Source of the DNA: Marifrigoribacter sp965178585
Lineage (GTDB): Bacteria > Bacteroidota > Bacteroidia > Flavobacteriales > Flavobacteriaceae
DNA: 64,000 bases
Assembly (NCBI GenBank): GCA_965178585.1
Contig: OZ238267.1
Span: forward strand, 682,001 to 746,000
Direction: 5' to 3'
Both the position numbers and the translations under genes were made by a program. The notes below the pieces were generated by a model. That model saw only the letters and a program-made list of their open reading frames with translations, did not search any database and was not told the origin of the DNA. The stretch's first letter is position 1, and each line of letters starts with the position of its first letter. Shown piece by piece: positions 16,998 to 25,691 of the stretch.

Positions 16998-17732
16998 ATG
17001 AATTTAATTATTGATGTAGGTAATACTTTTATAAAGTTAGCCGTATTTAAAAATAATATATTAGTTGATAAGATTAAATGCACTAAAAAAGAATTTTTTG
17101 ATAATTTTCACAATATTTCTGAACAGTATAAAGGAATAAAGGATGTGATAATTTCTTCTGTTGGAAATTTTACAGAAGAAGAAGTGTTATTTCTTGAGAA
17201 GAAATATCAAACAGTAATTTTAACTTATAATACAACTATTCCTTTTAAAAATAAATATAAAACACCGCAAACATTAGGAGTAGATCGTATTGCTTTGGTT
17301 AGTGCTGCAGCTATTCAATATCCTGATAAAAATGTACTTATTATTGATGTTGGAAGTTGTATTACGTTAGATTTTTTGAATTCTAAAAATGAGTATTTAG
17401 GAGGTTCCATCTCACCAGGTATTGAATTAAGATATCAATCTCTTCATAATTATACAGATAAACTACCATTGTTAAGTCCATTATTTATTAAAAAAGATCT
17501 AGGGAATTCAACAGAATCATCAATTCATATTGGTGTTTTACAGGGAGTTGTAAACGAAATAGATGGGTTTACAACTAGCTATAAAGAAAAATATAAAGAA
17601 TTAACAATTATTTTAACAGGAGGAGGTGCTCATTACTTGGTAGATAGCTTAAAAAATGACATCTTTGCGAACTCTAATTTTTTATTAGAAGGATTAAACT
17701 ACATATTACAAAATAACAAGAATAAATGTTAA
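16998..17732 (+). CDS. coaX: Type III pantothenate kinase
   Basis: A 244-residue enzyme of the ASKHA fold that phosphorylates pantothenate, the first step of coenzyme A synthesis. Signatures in order: LIIDVGNTFIKLAVFK (3-18), TPQTLGVDRIALVSAA (about 91-106, pantothenate-site), IIDVGSCITLDFL (about 116-128), YLGGSISPGIELRYQSL (about 133-149) and LTGGGAHYL (about 207-215). The length is typical of flavobacterial CoaX. Its end overlaps the start of the following outer-membrane protein gene by seven bases, the beginning of a plus-strand run that also includes lptC. Confidence 0.94.
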   Translation: MNLIIDVGNTFIKLAVFKNNILVDKIKCTKKEFFDNFHNISEQYKGIKDVIISSVGNFTEEEVLFLEKKYQTVILTYNTTIPFKNKYKTPQTLGVDRIALVSAAAIQYPDKNVLIIDVGSCITLDFLNSKNEYLGGSISPGIELRYQSLHNYTDKLPLLSPLFIKKDLGNSTESSIHIGVLQGVVNEIDGFTTSYKEKYKELTIILTGGGAHYLVDSLKNDIFANSNFLLEGLNYILQNNKNKC

Positions 17733-18967
17733 AGCAAATTGTTTTTGCAGTAATGCTATTAGTATCGGGTTTAGCAATAGCCCAAAACGGAACCACTTCT
17801 CCTTATTCATTCTTTGGAATTGGTGAGATAAAATTCAAGGGAACTGCTGAAAATAGATCGATGGGAGGTCTAAATGTTTTCTCAGATAGTATTCATTTAA
17901 ATATCCAAAACCCTGCTTCTGTAGCTAATTTGAGATTAGTTAATTTTGCATCAGGTGGTAGTTATAAATATGTAAATCAAAGGACCGAAACAGAATCTCA
18001 ATATGCTTCAGCCACCACATTAGATTACTTTGCTCTTGGAATACCAATGGGTAAATTTGGAGCAAGTTTTGGAATATTACCCTATACAGCGGTTGGTTAT
18101 AAATTAGAGTCAAATACAGATACAGAGATTACTCAATATGATGGAACAGGAGGAATGAATAAGGTTTTTTTACAATTGGCATACAAAATTTTGCCAAACC
18201 TTAATATTGGGGTAGATGCTAATTACAATTTTGGAAATGTTGAAAGAAAAACGATAATTTCTGAAGAGTCCTTACTTTTAGGTACCAGAGAATTTGTGAA
18301 ATCTGATCTGATGGGTTTTAATTTCAATTTTGGATTAGAATATAAAACGATGGTCTCAGAAGTTTTACAATTAACAACTTCTGCGACTTATTCTCCAGCT
18401 ACTAAATTTGAAGTAAACGGGAATAGAGAAATATCTAGTATATTAATATCTTCTACAGGAGCAATAATTCCATTTGATAGTCGTGAAGAAAGATTAGAGG
18501 ATGTCGAGGTGACCTTTCCATCCCAATTAACAGTTGGAGCAGGTATTGGTTTTCCGAAAAAATGGTTTATTGGTGGACAATATACTAATACAAAAACAAG
18601 TAATTTTAACGACCCGACTTTAAATTTTGGAACTGTAGAATTTATAGATGCAAATAAATATAGAATAGGCGGCTTTTTTATTCCTAGGTACACTTCACTT
18701 ACAAGCTATTGGCATAGAGTAGTTTATAGGGTAGGGGTTCGTTATGAAGAGACAGGTCTTAATATAAGAGATCAGGATATTAACGAGTATGGCATATCTT
18801 TTGGTGTAGGATTACCTATAGGAAGGTTATTCTCCAATGTTAACGTTGGTTTTGAATTAGGTTCAAAAGGAACTACTACTAATGGATTGGTAAAAGAAAA
18901 CTTTTTTAATACCTTTATAAGCCTTTCTCTAAACGATAGATGGTTTGAAAAAAGATATATTGATTAA
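17726..18967 (+). CDS. Predicted outer membrane beta-barrel protein next to coaX
   Basis: A 413-residue protein with a signal peptide (MLKQIVFAVMLLVSGLAIAQ). The mature N-terminus NGTTSPYSFFGIGEIKFKGT and the later RSMGGLNVFSDSIHLNIQNPAS resemble FadL/OMPP1-like or PorV-like flavobacterial barrels, which begin with a small plug-like segment followed by about 14 strands. Repeated GxG-aromatic strands such as FNFNFGLEYKT and YGISFGVGLPIG support a barrel. It overlaps coaX by seven bases and is followed by a TPR protein. The function is unknown. Confidence 0.75.
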   Translation: MLKQIVFAVMLLVSGLAIAQNGTTSPYSFFGIGEIKFKGTAENRSMGGLNVFSDSIHLNIQNPASVANLRLVNFASGGSYKYVNQRTETESQYASATTLDYFALGIPMGKFGASFGILPYTAVGYKLESNTDTEITQYDGTGGMNKVFLQLAYKILPNLNIGVDANYNFGNVERKTIISEESLLLGTREFVKSDLMGFNFNFGLEYKTMVSEVLQLTTSATYSPATKFEVNGNREISSILISSTGAIIPFDSREERLEDVEVTFPSQLTVGAGIGFPKKWFIGGQYTNTKTSNFNDPTLNFGTVEFIDANKYRIGGFFIPRYTSLTSYWHRVVYRVGVRYEETGLNIRDQDINEYGISFGVGLPIGRLFSNVNVGFELGSKGTTTNGLVKENFFNTFISLSLNDRWFEKRYID

Positions 18968-18986
18968 TAAATTAAAAATTGAAACG

Positions 18987-20351
18987 ATGAAAATGAAATT
19001 TACCTTACTTATAACACTTGTAGTTATAGGATTTGGAAATAAAATGTTTGCACAAGTGCCTAATGACTGCTATGAAACATTATCATTATTTGTAGAACCT
19101 GCAAAGGCGAAAAATTATGCTGGAGCTCTTCCTCATTACGATAAAGTAATTACAGAATGCCCAAAATTTAGTTTGGCAACTTACCAATATGGAACAAAAA
19201 TGTTTGCTCATTTTGTGAAACAAGGTGATAAATCTAAAGTAAATGATTTAATAAAATCTTATGAGGATAGAATGGCTTATTTTCCTACTAAAACTAAAAA
19301 AGGAAAAACACTAGCTAGTATTGCTCAGGTAAAGTATGACAATAAAATTGGAACTAAAATGCAACAATTTTTAGCATTTGATAATGCTTTTAAAGAAGAT
19401 GCAGAAACATTTACTAGTCCTAAGAGTTTGTATACTTACTTTTCATTAGCTGTAGATTTGTATGAAACTGGTGAAAAACCAATCGAAGATGTTTTTGATT
19501 TATATGAAATAGTATATGTAAAAATTGAAAATGAGAAAATAGACATTGCAACAAAAGCAACAGAATTATATAATAGAAAAGAGGCTGGTGAAAAATTAAC
19601 TACAAAAGAGGCTAAAAGGTTAAAAGGATATGGTACTAATTTAAAAGCATATGGTAATGTAACTGCTAGCCTTGAAGGTAAATTAGGAAAGCTAGCAGAT
19701 TGTGAAAACTTAGTGCCATTATATTCAAAAGATTTTGATGAAAAGAAAGGTGATATTAAGTGGGTGAAGAAAGCAGCAAGTAGATTATCTGTTAAAGAAT
19801 GTACAGAAGACCCTTTGTTTTTAGAATTAGTAAAACAATTAGATAATTTAGAGCCAACTTCGGAGTCTAAACTTTATTTAAGCCAATTAGAGAGAAATAA
19901 AGGGAATATTTCTAAATCCATAGAATACCTAGAAGAGTCTGCTAATATGCAAGATGATAACTTTAAAAAAGCTAGAATTTTCTTTAGAATTGCTGAATTA
20001 AAAAGAAAACAAGGTAGAAAGAGTTCTGCAAGAAATTACTATAACAAATCATTAAAATACAATCCTTCCAATGGAAGATGTTATTTGAGAATTGCACAAA
20101 TGTATTCATCAAGCTCTAATGATTGTGGATCAACTGTTTTTGAAAAAAGAGCAGTAAACTGGTTAGCTGCTAATATGGCTGATAAAGCAGGATTAGTTGA
20201 TTCCTCTATTGCTTCAGAAGCAAGAAAAGCTGCAAGTAGTTATAGACAAAGAGCTCCTAGTAAAAGCGATATATTTTCAGACGGAATGGCTGGTAAAACA
20301 GTTAGCTTTAATTGCTGGATAGGTGGAAGTGTTAAAGTTCCTAATTTATAA
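18987..20351 (+). CDS. Secreted tetratricopeptide-repeat protein
   Basis: ATG at 18987 is preferred over 18945 because it starts a proper signal peptide (MKMKFTLLITLVVIGFGNKMFAQ); 454 residues. The mature protein is helical. Clear TPR-like units appear in the C-terminal half (about 300-380: LYLSQLERNKGNISKSIEYLEE, in which the repeat register is visible, and KARIFFRIAELKRKQGR followed by ARNYYNKSLKYNPSNGRCYL). It is located between an outer-membrane barrel gene and lptC, suggesting a periplasmic scaffold role in envelope biogenesis. A terminator-like hairpin lies 44 bases after its stop, inside lptC. Confidence 0.82.
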   Translation: MKMKFTLLITLVVIGFGNKMFAQVPNDCYETLSLFVEPAKAKNYAGALPHYDKVITECPKFSLATYQYGTKMFAHFVKQGDKSKVNDLIKSYEDRMAYFPTKTKKGKTLASIAQVKYDNKIGTKMQQFLAFDNAFKEDAETFTSPKSLYTYFSLAVDLYETGEKPIEDVFDLYEIVYVKIENEKIDIATKATELYNRKEAGEKLTTKEAKRLKGYGTNLKAYGNVTASLEGKLGKLADCENLVPLYSKDFDEKKGDIKWVKKAASRLSVKECTEDPLFLELVKQLDNLEPTSESKLYLSQLERNKGNISKSIEYLEESANMQDDNFKKARIFFRIAELKRKQGRKSSARNYYNKSLKYNPSNGRCYLRIAQMYSSSSNDCGSTVFEKRAVNWLAANMADKAGLVDSSIASEARKAASSYRQRAPSKSDIFSDGMAGKTVSFNCWIGGSVKVPNL

Positions 20352-20370
20352 GGAATTTAATATTCAAAAT

Positions 20371-20943
20371 ATGAGTATATTCAAATATATGTTTAAAAGC
20401 GTAATGATAGGATTAGTTATCATTACGCTTTTTTCATGTGAAGGTAATTATAAGAATATACAGAAAATGAATTTAAAAGATGAAGAGCCTGTTGCTGTTG
20501 GTAAAATGATAAATTTAAAGTTTACAGATTCAGGTAAAGTATCTGTTAATTTGTTAGCTCCTTTGTTAAAAGATTTTACAAATTTTGAATTTCCTTATCG
20601 AGAATTTCCAGAAGGAATTACGTTGTACTTTTGGGATAAAGGTGAAAAAAGTACAGTGTCTTCAGATTATGCAGTAGAATATAAAACTACTGGATTGGTA
20701 GATTTAAGAGGGAATGTTACTATTACTACTTCAGATAGTACAATTGTAAATGCCGATCAATTATATTGGGATCAAACAAATGAATGGATTTTTACGAATA
20801 AGCCTTATCAAATAAATTTTGCTGATGGTTCCTATAATGATGGAGAACAATTTGACTCCAATCAAGAATTTACTATATTTCTATCAAGAAAAAATCAAGG
20901 AGTTCAATTAATTAATAAAAACGAATCGATCAATGGGGAATAA
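20371..20943 (+). CDS. lptC: LPS export protein LptC (lipoprotein form)
   Basis: The ATG at 20371 begins MSIFKYMFKSVMIGLVIITLFSC, a lipoprotein signal with lipobox TLFSC; the upstream in-frame start at 20323 would lengthen it unnaturally. The 190-residue protein has the LptA/LptC beta-jellyroll pattern, with the characteristic alternation GLVDLRGNVTITTSDSTIV and NADQLYWDQTNEWIFTNKPY. LptC hands LPS from the inner-membrane LptBFG transporter to the periplasmic bridge. The 5' coding region contains a terminator-like hairpin (20395-20434). It overlaps the small membrane protein gene by 11 bases. Confidence 0.87.
   Translation: MSIFKYMFKSVMIGLVIITLFSCEGNYKNIQKMNLKDEEPVAVGKMINLKFTDSGKVSVNLLAPLLKDFTNFEFPYREFPEGITLYFWDKGEKSTVSSDYAVEYKTTGLVDLRGNVTITTSDSTIVNADQLYWDQTNEWIFTNKPYQINFADGSYNDGEQFDSNQEFTIFLSRKNQGVQLINKNESINGE
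20395..20434 (+). terminator. Terminator-like hairpin inside the 5' end of lptC
   Basis: AAAAGCGTAATGAT (20395-20408) and ATCATTACGCTTTT (20419-20432) form a perfect 14-bp stem with a ten-base loop, ending in six T residues (20429-20434). It fits an intrinsic terminator for the upstream TPR gene (44 bases after its stop) but lies within codons 9-22 of lptC. Confidence 0.7.
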
Positions 20944-21133
20944 ATTATACCTTCTTTTTGAGTACTTATATATTGTAATGGCATTTCTTTCTGTTTATGT
21001 TGCTATAACAGCATGGGAATTAGACAGGAACCGTTCCTATTTATTTATATTTTTTGCTATTGTTGCTGTTTTTATGTTTTTTTTCAAAAGAAAATTCAGA
21101 AAAAAAATTGAGAACAGTAATAAGCAAGAATAG
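20933..21133 (+). CDS. Small conserved-looking membrane protein
   Basis: A 66-residue protein with two hydrophobic segments (LLFEYLYIVMAFLSVYVAITAW in outline, about 6-27, and YLFIFFAIVAVFMFFF, about 36-51) and a basic, polar tail (KRKFRKKIENSNKQE). The tail is predicted to face the cytoplasm by the positive-inside rule. It overlaps the end of lptC by 11 bases, implying translational coupling and a possible role near the LPS export machinery or the CNNM transporter downstream. I do not recognise a named family. Confidence 0.75.
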   Translation: MGNKLYLLFEYLYIVMAFLSVYVAITAWELDRNRSYLFIFFAIVAVFMFFFKRKFRKKIENSNKQE

Positions 21134-21182
21134 TTTTAGTAGATAATTATACTATTTTTGTTTAGATACTATTTTGGTAAGT

Positions 21183-22454
21183 ATGGATTATAGCATTATA
21201 ATGATTTTAATTATGTTGATTTTATCCGCCTTTTTTTCTGGGATGGAAATTGCCTATGTGTCCTCAAACAAGGTTCATATTGCTATAGAGAAACAGCAAG
21301 ATGGGTATTTATCTAAAATTCTTCAGAGGATAACTAAACGCCCATCTAAGTTTATAGCTACTATGCTTATAGGTAATAACATAGCTTTAGTTGTTTATGG
21401 TTTTTTTATGGGGGATTTAATAATGAATTATATTGATTCTTTTGATATAATTGAATCTAGTGGGTTTTTAGCATTATTGATTCAAACTATAATTTCTACA
21501 GTTGTAATTTTGATAACTGCAGAGTTTTTACCTAAGGTGTTTTTTCAGATTTATGCAAATAACTTAGTTAAGTTTTTTGCTCCCCCTGCTTATTTCTTTT
21601 ATTTATTATTTTCTGTAATTTCAGATTTTGTTATTTGGATTTCTGATAGATTATTGAAACTAATTTTTAAAACCGATGGGGATGATGTTCAATTAAGTTT
21701 TAGTAAGGTGGAGTTGGGGAATTATATTTCTGAACAAATGGATTCTGTTAAAACTGAAGATGAAGTTGATAGTGAAATTCAAATATTTCAAAATGCATTA
21801 GATTTTTCAGAAGTTAAATCTAGAGAAGTGTTAATTCCTAGAACTGAAGTAAAAGCAGTAACTATAGATACATCTACAGATGATTTAAGGGAACTTTTTA
21901 TTAAAACAGGACTTTCCAAAATATTGGTATACAATGAAAATATTGATGATATATTAGGATATGTTCATTCGTTTGAACTATTTAAAAAACCAGCAGCAAT
22001 TAGAAATATTTTAATACCTGTAGTATTTGTTCCGGAAACAATGCTAATAAAAGAAGTGCTAAATATTCTAACTAAAAAGAGTAAAAGTATAGCGGTTGTT
22101 ATTGATGAATATGGTGGTACATCAGGAATACTGACCGTTGAGGATATTATAGAAGAATTATTTGGAGAAATTGAAGATGAACACGATAAATTGGTGCTTA
22201 CCGAACAAGTTGTTGATGAAGGTCATTATATATTTTCAACAAGATTAGATGTAGATTATTTGAATGAAACCTATAAACTTAATCTGCCAGAAAATGAAAA
22301 TTATGAGACTTTAGGTGGAATGATTGTCAGTTTTACGGAAGATATTCCAAAACAAGATGAAGTAATTGTTTTTCAAGATTATACATTTCATATTTTAGAA
22401 GTTTCTGAAACAAAGATTGAACTTGTGGAAGTGAATTACACTCCTATTGATTAG
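21183..22454 (+). CDS. CNNM/CorC-family transporter (DUF21-CBS-CorC)
   Basis: ATG at 21183 is preferred over an in-frame TTG at 21174; 423 residues. The N-terminal DUF21 membrane domain (about 1-150) starts LILSAFFSGMEIAYVSSNK with the conserved SGxE motif, followed by two CBS domains (about 200-320; REVLIPRTEVKAVTI and AVVIDEYGGTSGILTVEDI) and a C-terminal CorC/HlyC domain (about 340-420; TRLDVDYLNETYKL). These proteins are linked to Mg2+/Co2+ transport or export. It sits 49 bases downstream of the small membrane protein gene and 195 bases before the PpiD-like gene. Confidence 0.88.
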   Translation: MDYSIIMILIMLILSAFFSGMEIAYVSSNKVHIAIEKQQDGYLSKILQRITKRPSKFIATMLIGNNIALVVYGFFMGDLIMNYIDSFDIIESSGFLALLIQTIISTVVILITAEFLPKVFFQIYANNLVKFFAPPAYFFYLLFSVISDFVIWISDRLLKLIFKTDGDDVQLSFSKVELGNYISEQMDSVKTEDEVDSEIQIFQNALDFSEVKSREVLIPRTEVKAVTIDTSTDDLRELFIKTGLSKILVYNENIDDILGYVHSFELFKKPAAIRNILIPVVFVPETMLIKEVLNILTKKSKSIAVVIDEYGGTSGILTVEDIIEELFGEIEDEHDKLVLTEQVVDEGHYIFSTRLDVDYLNETYKLNLPENENYETLGGMIVSFTEDIPKQDEVIVFQDYTFHILEVSETKIELVEVNYTPID

Positions 22455-22649
22455 AATTTTAACTTTTCCTTCATTTTTTCAAATTAACCTTTTTATTACT
22501 GCGAGGAAAATGGTATTTTCGCCCACTGAAATAAATGAAACGAACTCTTTATTTTAAACATTTTTATTAAAGCAATAAAGTTGAATAAAGATTAACTAAA
22601 CCTTTTTGAAAAGAGTAAATAATAATAAAAGGTAAAATAAGTATTACAA

Positions 22650-24734
22650 ATGGCAATTTTAAACAATATTAGAAAACACGGAATATTCCTAATTATCATA
22701 ATAGCATTAGCACTTTTTTCTTTTGTATTAAGTGGTGTGATTGGTAATGGTAATACTGCGCCAAAAGGTGAAAGTACCGTGGCAACAATCAATGGAGTGG
22801 ATTTACCTCGTGAGGATTTCATGAAAAAAGTAGAAACTGTTCAGCGTAATTTGGGACCTAATTCTCAAACAAACCAGGCTATGAATATTGTTTGGAATAG
22901 AGAATTAAGACGTGTTATACTAGAAGAGCAATACGAATCTTTAGGTCTTACCGCAGAAAGAGCTCAAATTAGTAATTCATTAAAAACAAGTTTAGCTACG
23001 AATCCAAACTTCCAAGATGAATTAGGTCAATTTAGTGAAGCTAAAATGCAAGAATATATTGCAAGTACTAAAGCTGCTGCAGAAGTTGGGAACTCACAAG
23101 CATATTCTGCTTGGTTAGATTACGAAAACAGCACAGTGAATTCAGTATTAGAAAACAATTATTTTAATTTAATTAAAGGTGGGTTAATTACAACTCTTGC
23201 TGAAGGTAAACAAGAATATCATTATCAAAACGATAATATTAATATAGAGTTTGTTCAAATTCCTTATACTAAAATCGCTGATGAAGATGTTCCTGTAACT
23301 GATGCAGAAATTGAAGCTTATGTAAGAGCTCATTCAAAAGATTATGAAGTAGAGCCTCAAGTAGATATTCAATATGTTTCTTTCCCAGAAGATCCTTCAA
23401 ATGAAGATAATGAGAATGCAAAAACAGATATTTCAAAATTAATAAGTGAGTTTGCTGCTACTACAGATAATTCTGAATTTGTAAATGCAAATTCTGATAT
23501 TACTTATACAGACAGATGGTTTTTGAAAAGAGATCTTCCTGTTGAAATTGCAGATGATTTAATGGCTCAAAATTTAAATGAAATTTATGGTCCATATTTG
23601 GAAAAACAAGCCTACAATTTAGCAAAGGTTTATGAAAAAAGACAAATGGCAGATTCTGCAAAAGCAAAGCACATATTAGTAAGGTTTGCTGGTTTGTCTA
23701 CTGCACCACAAGATGTAGTTAGAACTAAAGAAAATGCTCAAAAATTAGCAGACAGTATTTTAAGTGTTGTTAATAGAGATGCTAGTAAATTCGACTCATT
23801 AGCTGCTGAATTTTCAGAAGACCTTTCTAATAAAGACAAAGGTGGAGATCTAGGTTATTTTACACCAGGTAGAATGGTGAAAACTTTTAATGATTTTGTT
23901 TTTGATAATAAAACAGGAGATATAGGAGTAGTTGAAACTGATTTTGGGTTTCACGTTATAGAAATTGACGATCAGAAAAATATACAAGATGCAATAAAAG
24001 TTGCTGTAATTGTTAAAAAAATTGAAGCTTCAGAAAAAACAATTAACGATGTGTTTTCTAAAGCAACTAAATTTGAAATAGCTGCAAAAGATGGTGAATT
24101 TGATGTGTTAGCTGGAGAAGCTGGTTTGTCAACAAGTCCAGTTAACAAAATAGGAGAGCTTGATGCTAATATACCGGGTGTTGGAGAAAATAGAAGTATT
24201 GTAACTTGGGCTTTTAATGAAGAAACAAATATTGGAGATATCAAACGTGTAAATACTACAAATGGTTATGTTATTGTTCAGCTAACCAGAAGAAATCCGA
24301 AAGGATTAAAAAGTATTGCTGAAGCCTCATCTACAGTTTCACCAATTTTACGTAACGAGAAAAAAGCAAAACTAATAAGAGAATCTATTACAAGCTCAGA
24401 TATAAATGAAGTTGCAAGTAGTCAAAATGTTTCTAAAAAAACCGCTAGTGCAATAACAATGGCAAATCCAACAATAGCAGGTGCAGGAACTGAACCAAAA
24501 GTAATTGGTGCAGCATTTGGGTTAAAACCAGGTGAAACAACTAGTTTAATAGATGGTGAAAAAGGAGTGTTTATGGTTAAAGTGATAGCTGTAAATAACG
24601 CTCCAGATTTGCAAGATTATTCGTCATTTGCAAACCAATTAAATGCTAGTTCTGCTCCTTCTATAAATGCCAATGCATTCAATGCATTAAAAAACAAAGC
24701 AGATATAGAAGATAATAGAGCTTCTTTTTATTAG
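22650..24734 (+). CDS. PpiD/SurA-like periplasmic peptidyl-prolyl isomerase
   Basis: A 694-residue inner-membrane-anchored chaperone: one N-terminal membrane segment (FLIIIIALALFSFVLSGVIG, about 13-32), a SurA-N-like helical chaperone domain (about 40-200), and a parvulin rotamase domain (about 338-460) with AKHILVRFAG, FSEDLSNKDKGGDLGYF and TDFGFHVIEI, which are classic parvulin blocks. The C-terminal part repeats a parvulin-like pattern without the full motif. It assists folding of exported and outer-membrane proteins. The upstream 195 bases carry no gene; TATTTTCG near 22511 is a possible imperfect -7 element. A strong hairpin terminates it. Confidence 0.88.
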   Translation: MAILNNIRKHGIFLIIIIALALFSFVLSGVIGNGNTAPKGESTVATINGVDLPREDFMKKVETVQRNLGPNSQTNQAMNIVWNRELRRVILEEQYESLGLTAERAQISNSLKTSLATNPNFQDELGQFSEAKMQEYIASTKAAAEVGNSQAYSAWLDYENSTVNSVLENNYFNLIKGGLITTLAEGKQEYHYQNDNINIEFVQIPYTKIADEDVPVTDAEIEAYVRAHSKDYEVEPQVDIQYVSFPEDPSNEDNENAKTDISKLISEFAATTDNSEFVNANSDITYTDRWFLKRDLPVEIADDLMAQNLNEIYGPYLEKQAYNLAKVYEKRQMADSAKAKHILVRFAGLSTAPQDVVRTKENAQKLADSILSVVNRDASKFDSLAAEFSEDLSNKDKGGDLGYFTPGRMVKTFNDFVFDNKTGDIGVVETDFGFHVIEIDDQKNIQDAIKVAVIVKKIEASEKTINDVFSKATKFEIAAKDGEFDVLAGEAGLSTSPVNKIGELDANIPGVGENRSIVTWAFNEETNIGDIKRVNTTNGYVIVQLTRRNPKGLKSIAEASSTVSPILRNEKKAKLIRESITSSDINEVASSQNVSKKTASAITMANPTIAGAGTEPKVIGAAFGLKPGETTSLIDGEKGVFMVKVIAVNNAPDLQDYSSFANQLNASSAPSINANAFNALKNKADIEDNRASFY

Positions 24735-24750
24735 TAATAAGTTTATCGAA

Positions 24751-24790
24751 ATAAAAAAAACCGTTTTTAGCAATAAAAACGGTTTTTTTT
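24751..24790. terminator. Bidirectional intrinsic terminator
   Basis: AAAAAAAACCGTTTTT and AAAAACGGTTTTTTTT flank a short loop (AGCAAT). It is A-rich on the left and T-rich on the right, so it can end both the ppiD-like gene (+) and the GHMP kinase gene (-), whose stop codon overlaps it. Confidence 0.85.
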
Positions 24791-25691
24791 ATAATATCAT
24801 TTCTTTAAAAGAAAGAATGGTGTTGAATCCTTTGCCTTTAAAGTAATTCCAGTTTTTTTGATTCCCAGTTGCTAAAATAAAATCACCTCCCCAAGCACCT
24901 AAACTTTTTATACTTCCTATATAATCGTTAAATAGAAGCTCTTTGATTGGTTTTTGTTGAATGATTTCAGAAATTATTTGTTCGTGTTTGTCAATTAAAA
25001 TTTCAAATTCAATAAGAGTATTGCAATTACAAATTTTTGAAGTTATTTCATTGATTTGTATAATAGGTAGTGTAGCCTCTTTTTTATTTTTTTTATACTT
25101 AGAAATTCCTTCTCTGCTATTTTGTTTTTTATTTAAGTGTACAAAGAATAGCTCGTTTGTAAAATCCCATTTGATATTTTGTTCTATTGTCTTATTGTTA
25201 TTATTTGAGAAAATAATGGGTGAATTATATTGTGCAGCAGCAATATCATAACCACTACCTCCAAACGTTGCCTCTAGTAGTTTAAAAGGATCTACATTAG
25301 CCCACTTTGCAATATTATTAATTAAAGTTGAAGAACTTCCTAATCCCCAATTCTTTGGAAAATCAAGATGAGTAATAATTTGATATCCTTTGTTTGTATT
25401 AAGAAAATTTGGGTTTAGTTTTTTTGCTTCTCTTAATATTGAAAATAATCTATTTTTATCAAAGTCTAGTTTTTTTTGTGGTTGCTCAATTTCAATTATT
25501 GGGAAGTTGTGTTGTAACCAAAGGTTTCCTTTATTATCAAAACTTTGCCAGTCAATATTGGGTTGGTTAATATTATTAACCAGCATTGATTGTCCAAATT
25601 TTGTAGGGAAAGCTAATGCATTAGCACCATCAAGAACCAAATATTCTCCAGTTATTAATAACTTTCCGTTGCTGTAAAACTCCTGTTTCAA
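24789..25691 (-). CDS. GYDIA-family GHMP kinase (mevalonate-kinase-like)
   Basis: A 300-residue GHMP kinase. It begins FYSNGKLLITGEYLVLDGANALAF (its first ten residues after the start mark the substrate-binding block), has the ATP-binding loop DFPKNWGLGSSSTLINNI (about 108-125) and the motif GGSGYDIAAAQ (about 145-155) that names the family. GHMP kinases phosphorylate mevalonate or related small molecules. It overlaps the HMG-CoA reductase gene by four bases, so it very likely supplies a kinase step of the mevalonate route to isoprenoids, though which of the kinase steps is uncertain. Confidence 0.88.
   Translation of the reverse strand: MKQEFYSNGKLLITGEYLVLDGANALAFPTKFGQSMLVNNINQPNIDWQSFDNKGNLWLQHNFPIIEIEQPQKKLDFDKNRLFSILREAKKLNPNFLNTNKGYQIITHLDFPKNWGLGSSSTLINNIAKWANVDPFKLLEATFGGSGYDIAAAQYNSPIIFSNNNNKTIEQNIKWDFTNELFFVHLNKKQNSREGISKYKKNKKEATLPIIQINEITSKICNCNTLIEFEILIDKHEQIISEIIQQKPIKELLFNDYIGSIKSLGAWGGDFILATGNQKNWNYFKGKGFNTILSFKEMIL

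Noticed and set aside
18945..18986. Upstream start for the TPR protein
   Set aside because: It would overlap the preceding barrel gene and place a charged stretch in front of a normal signal peptide.
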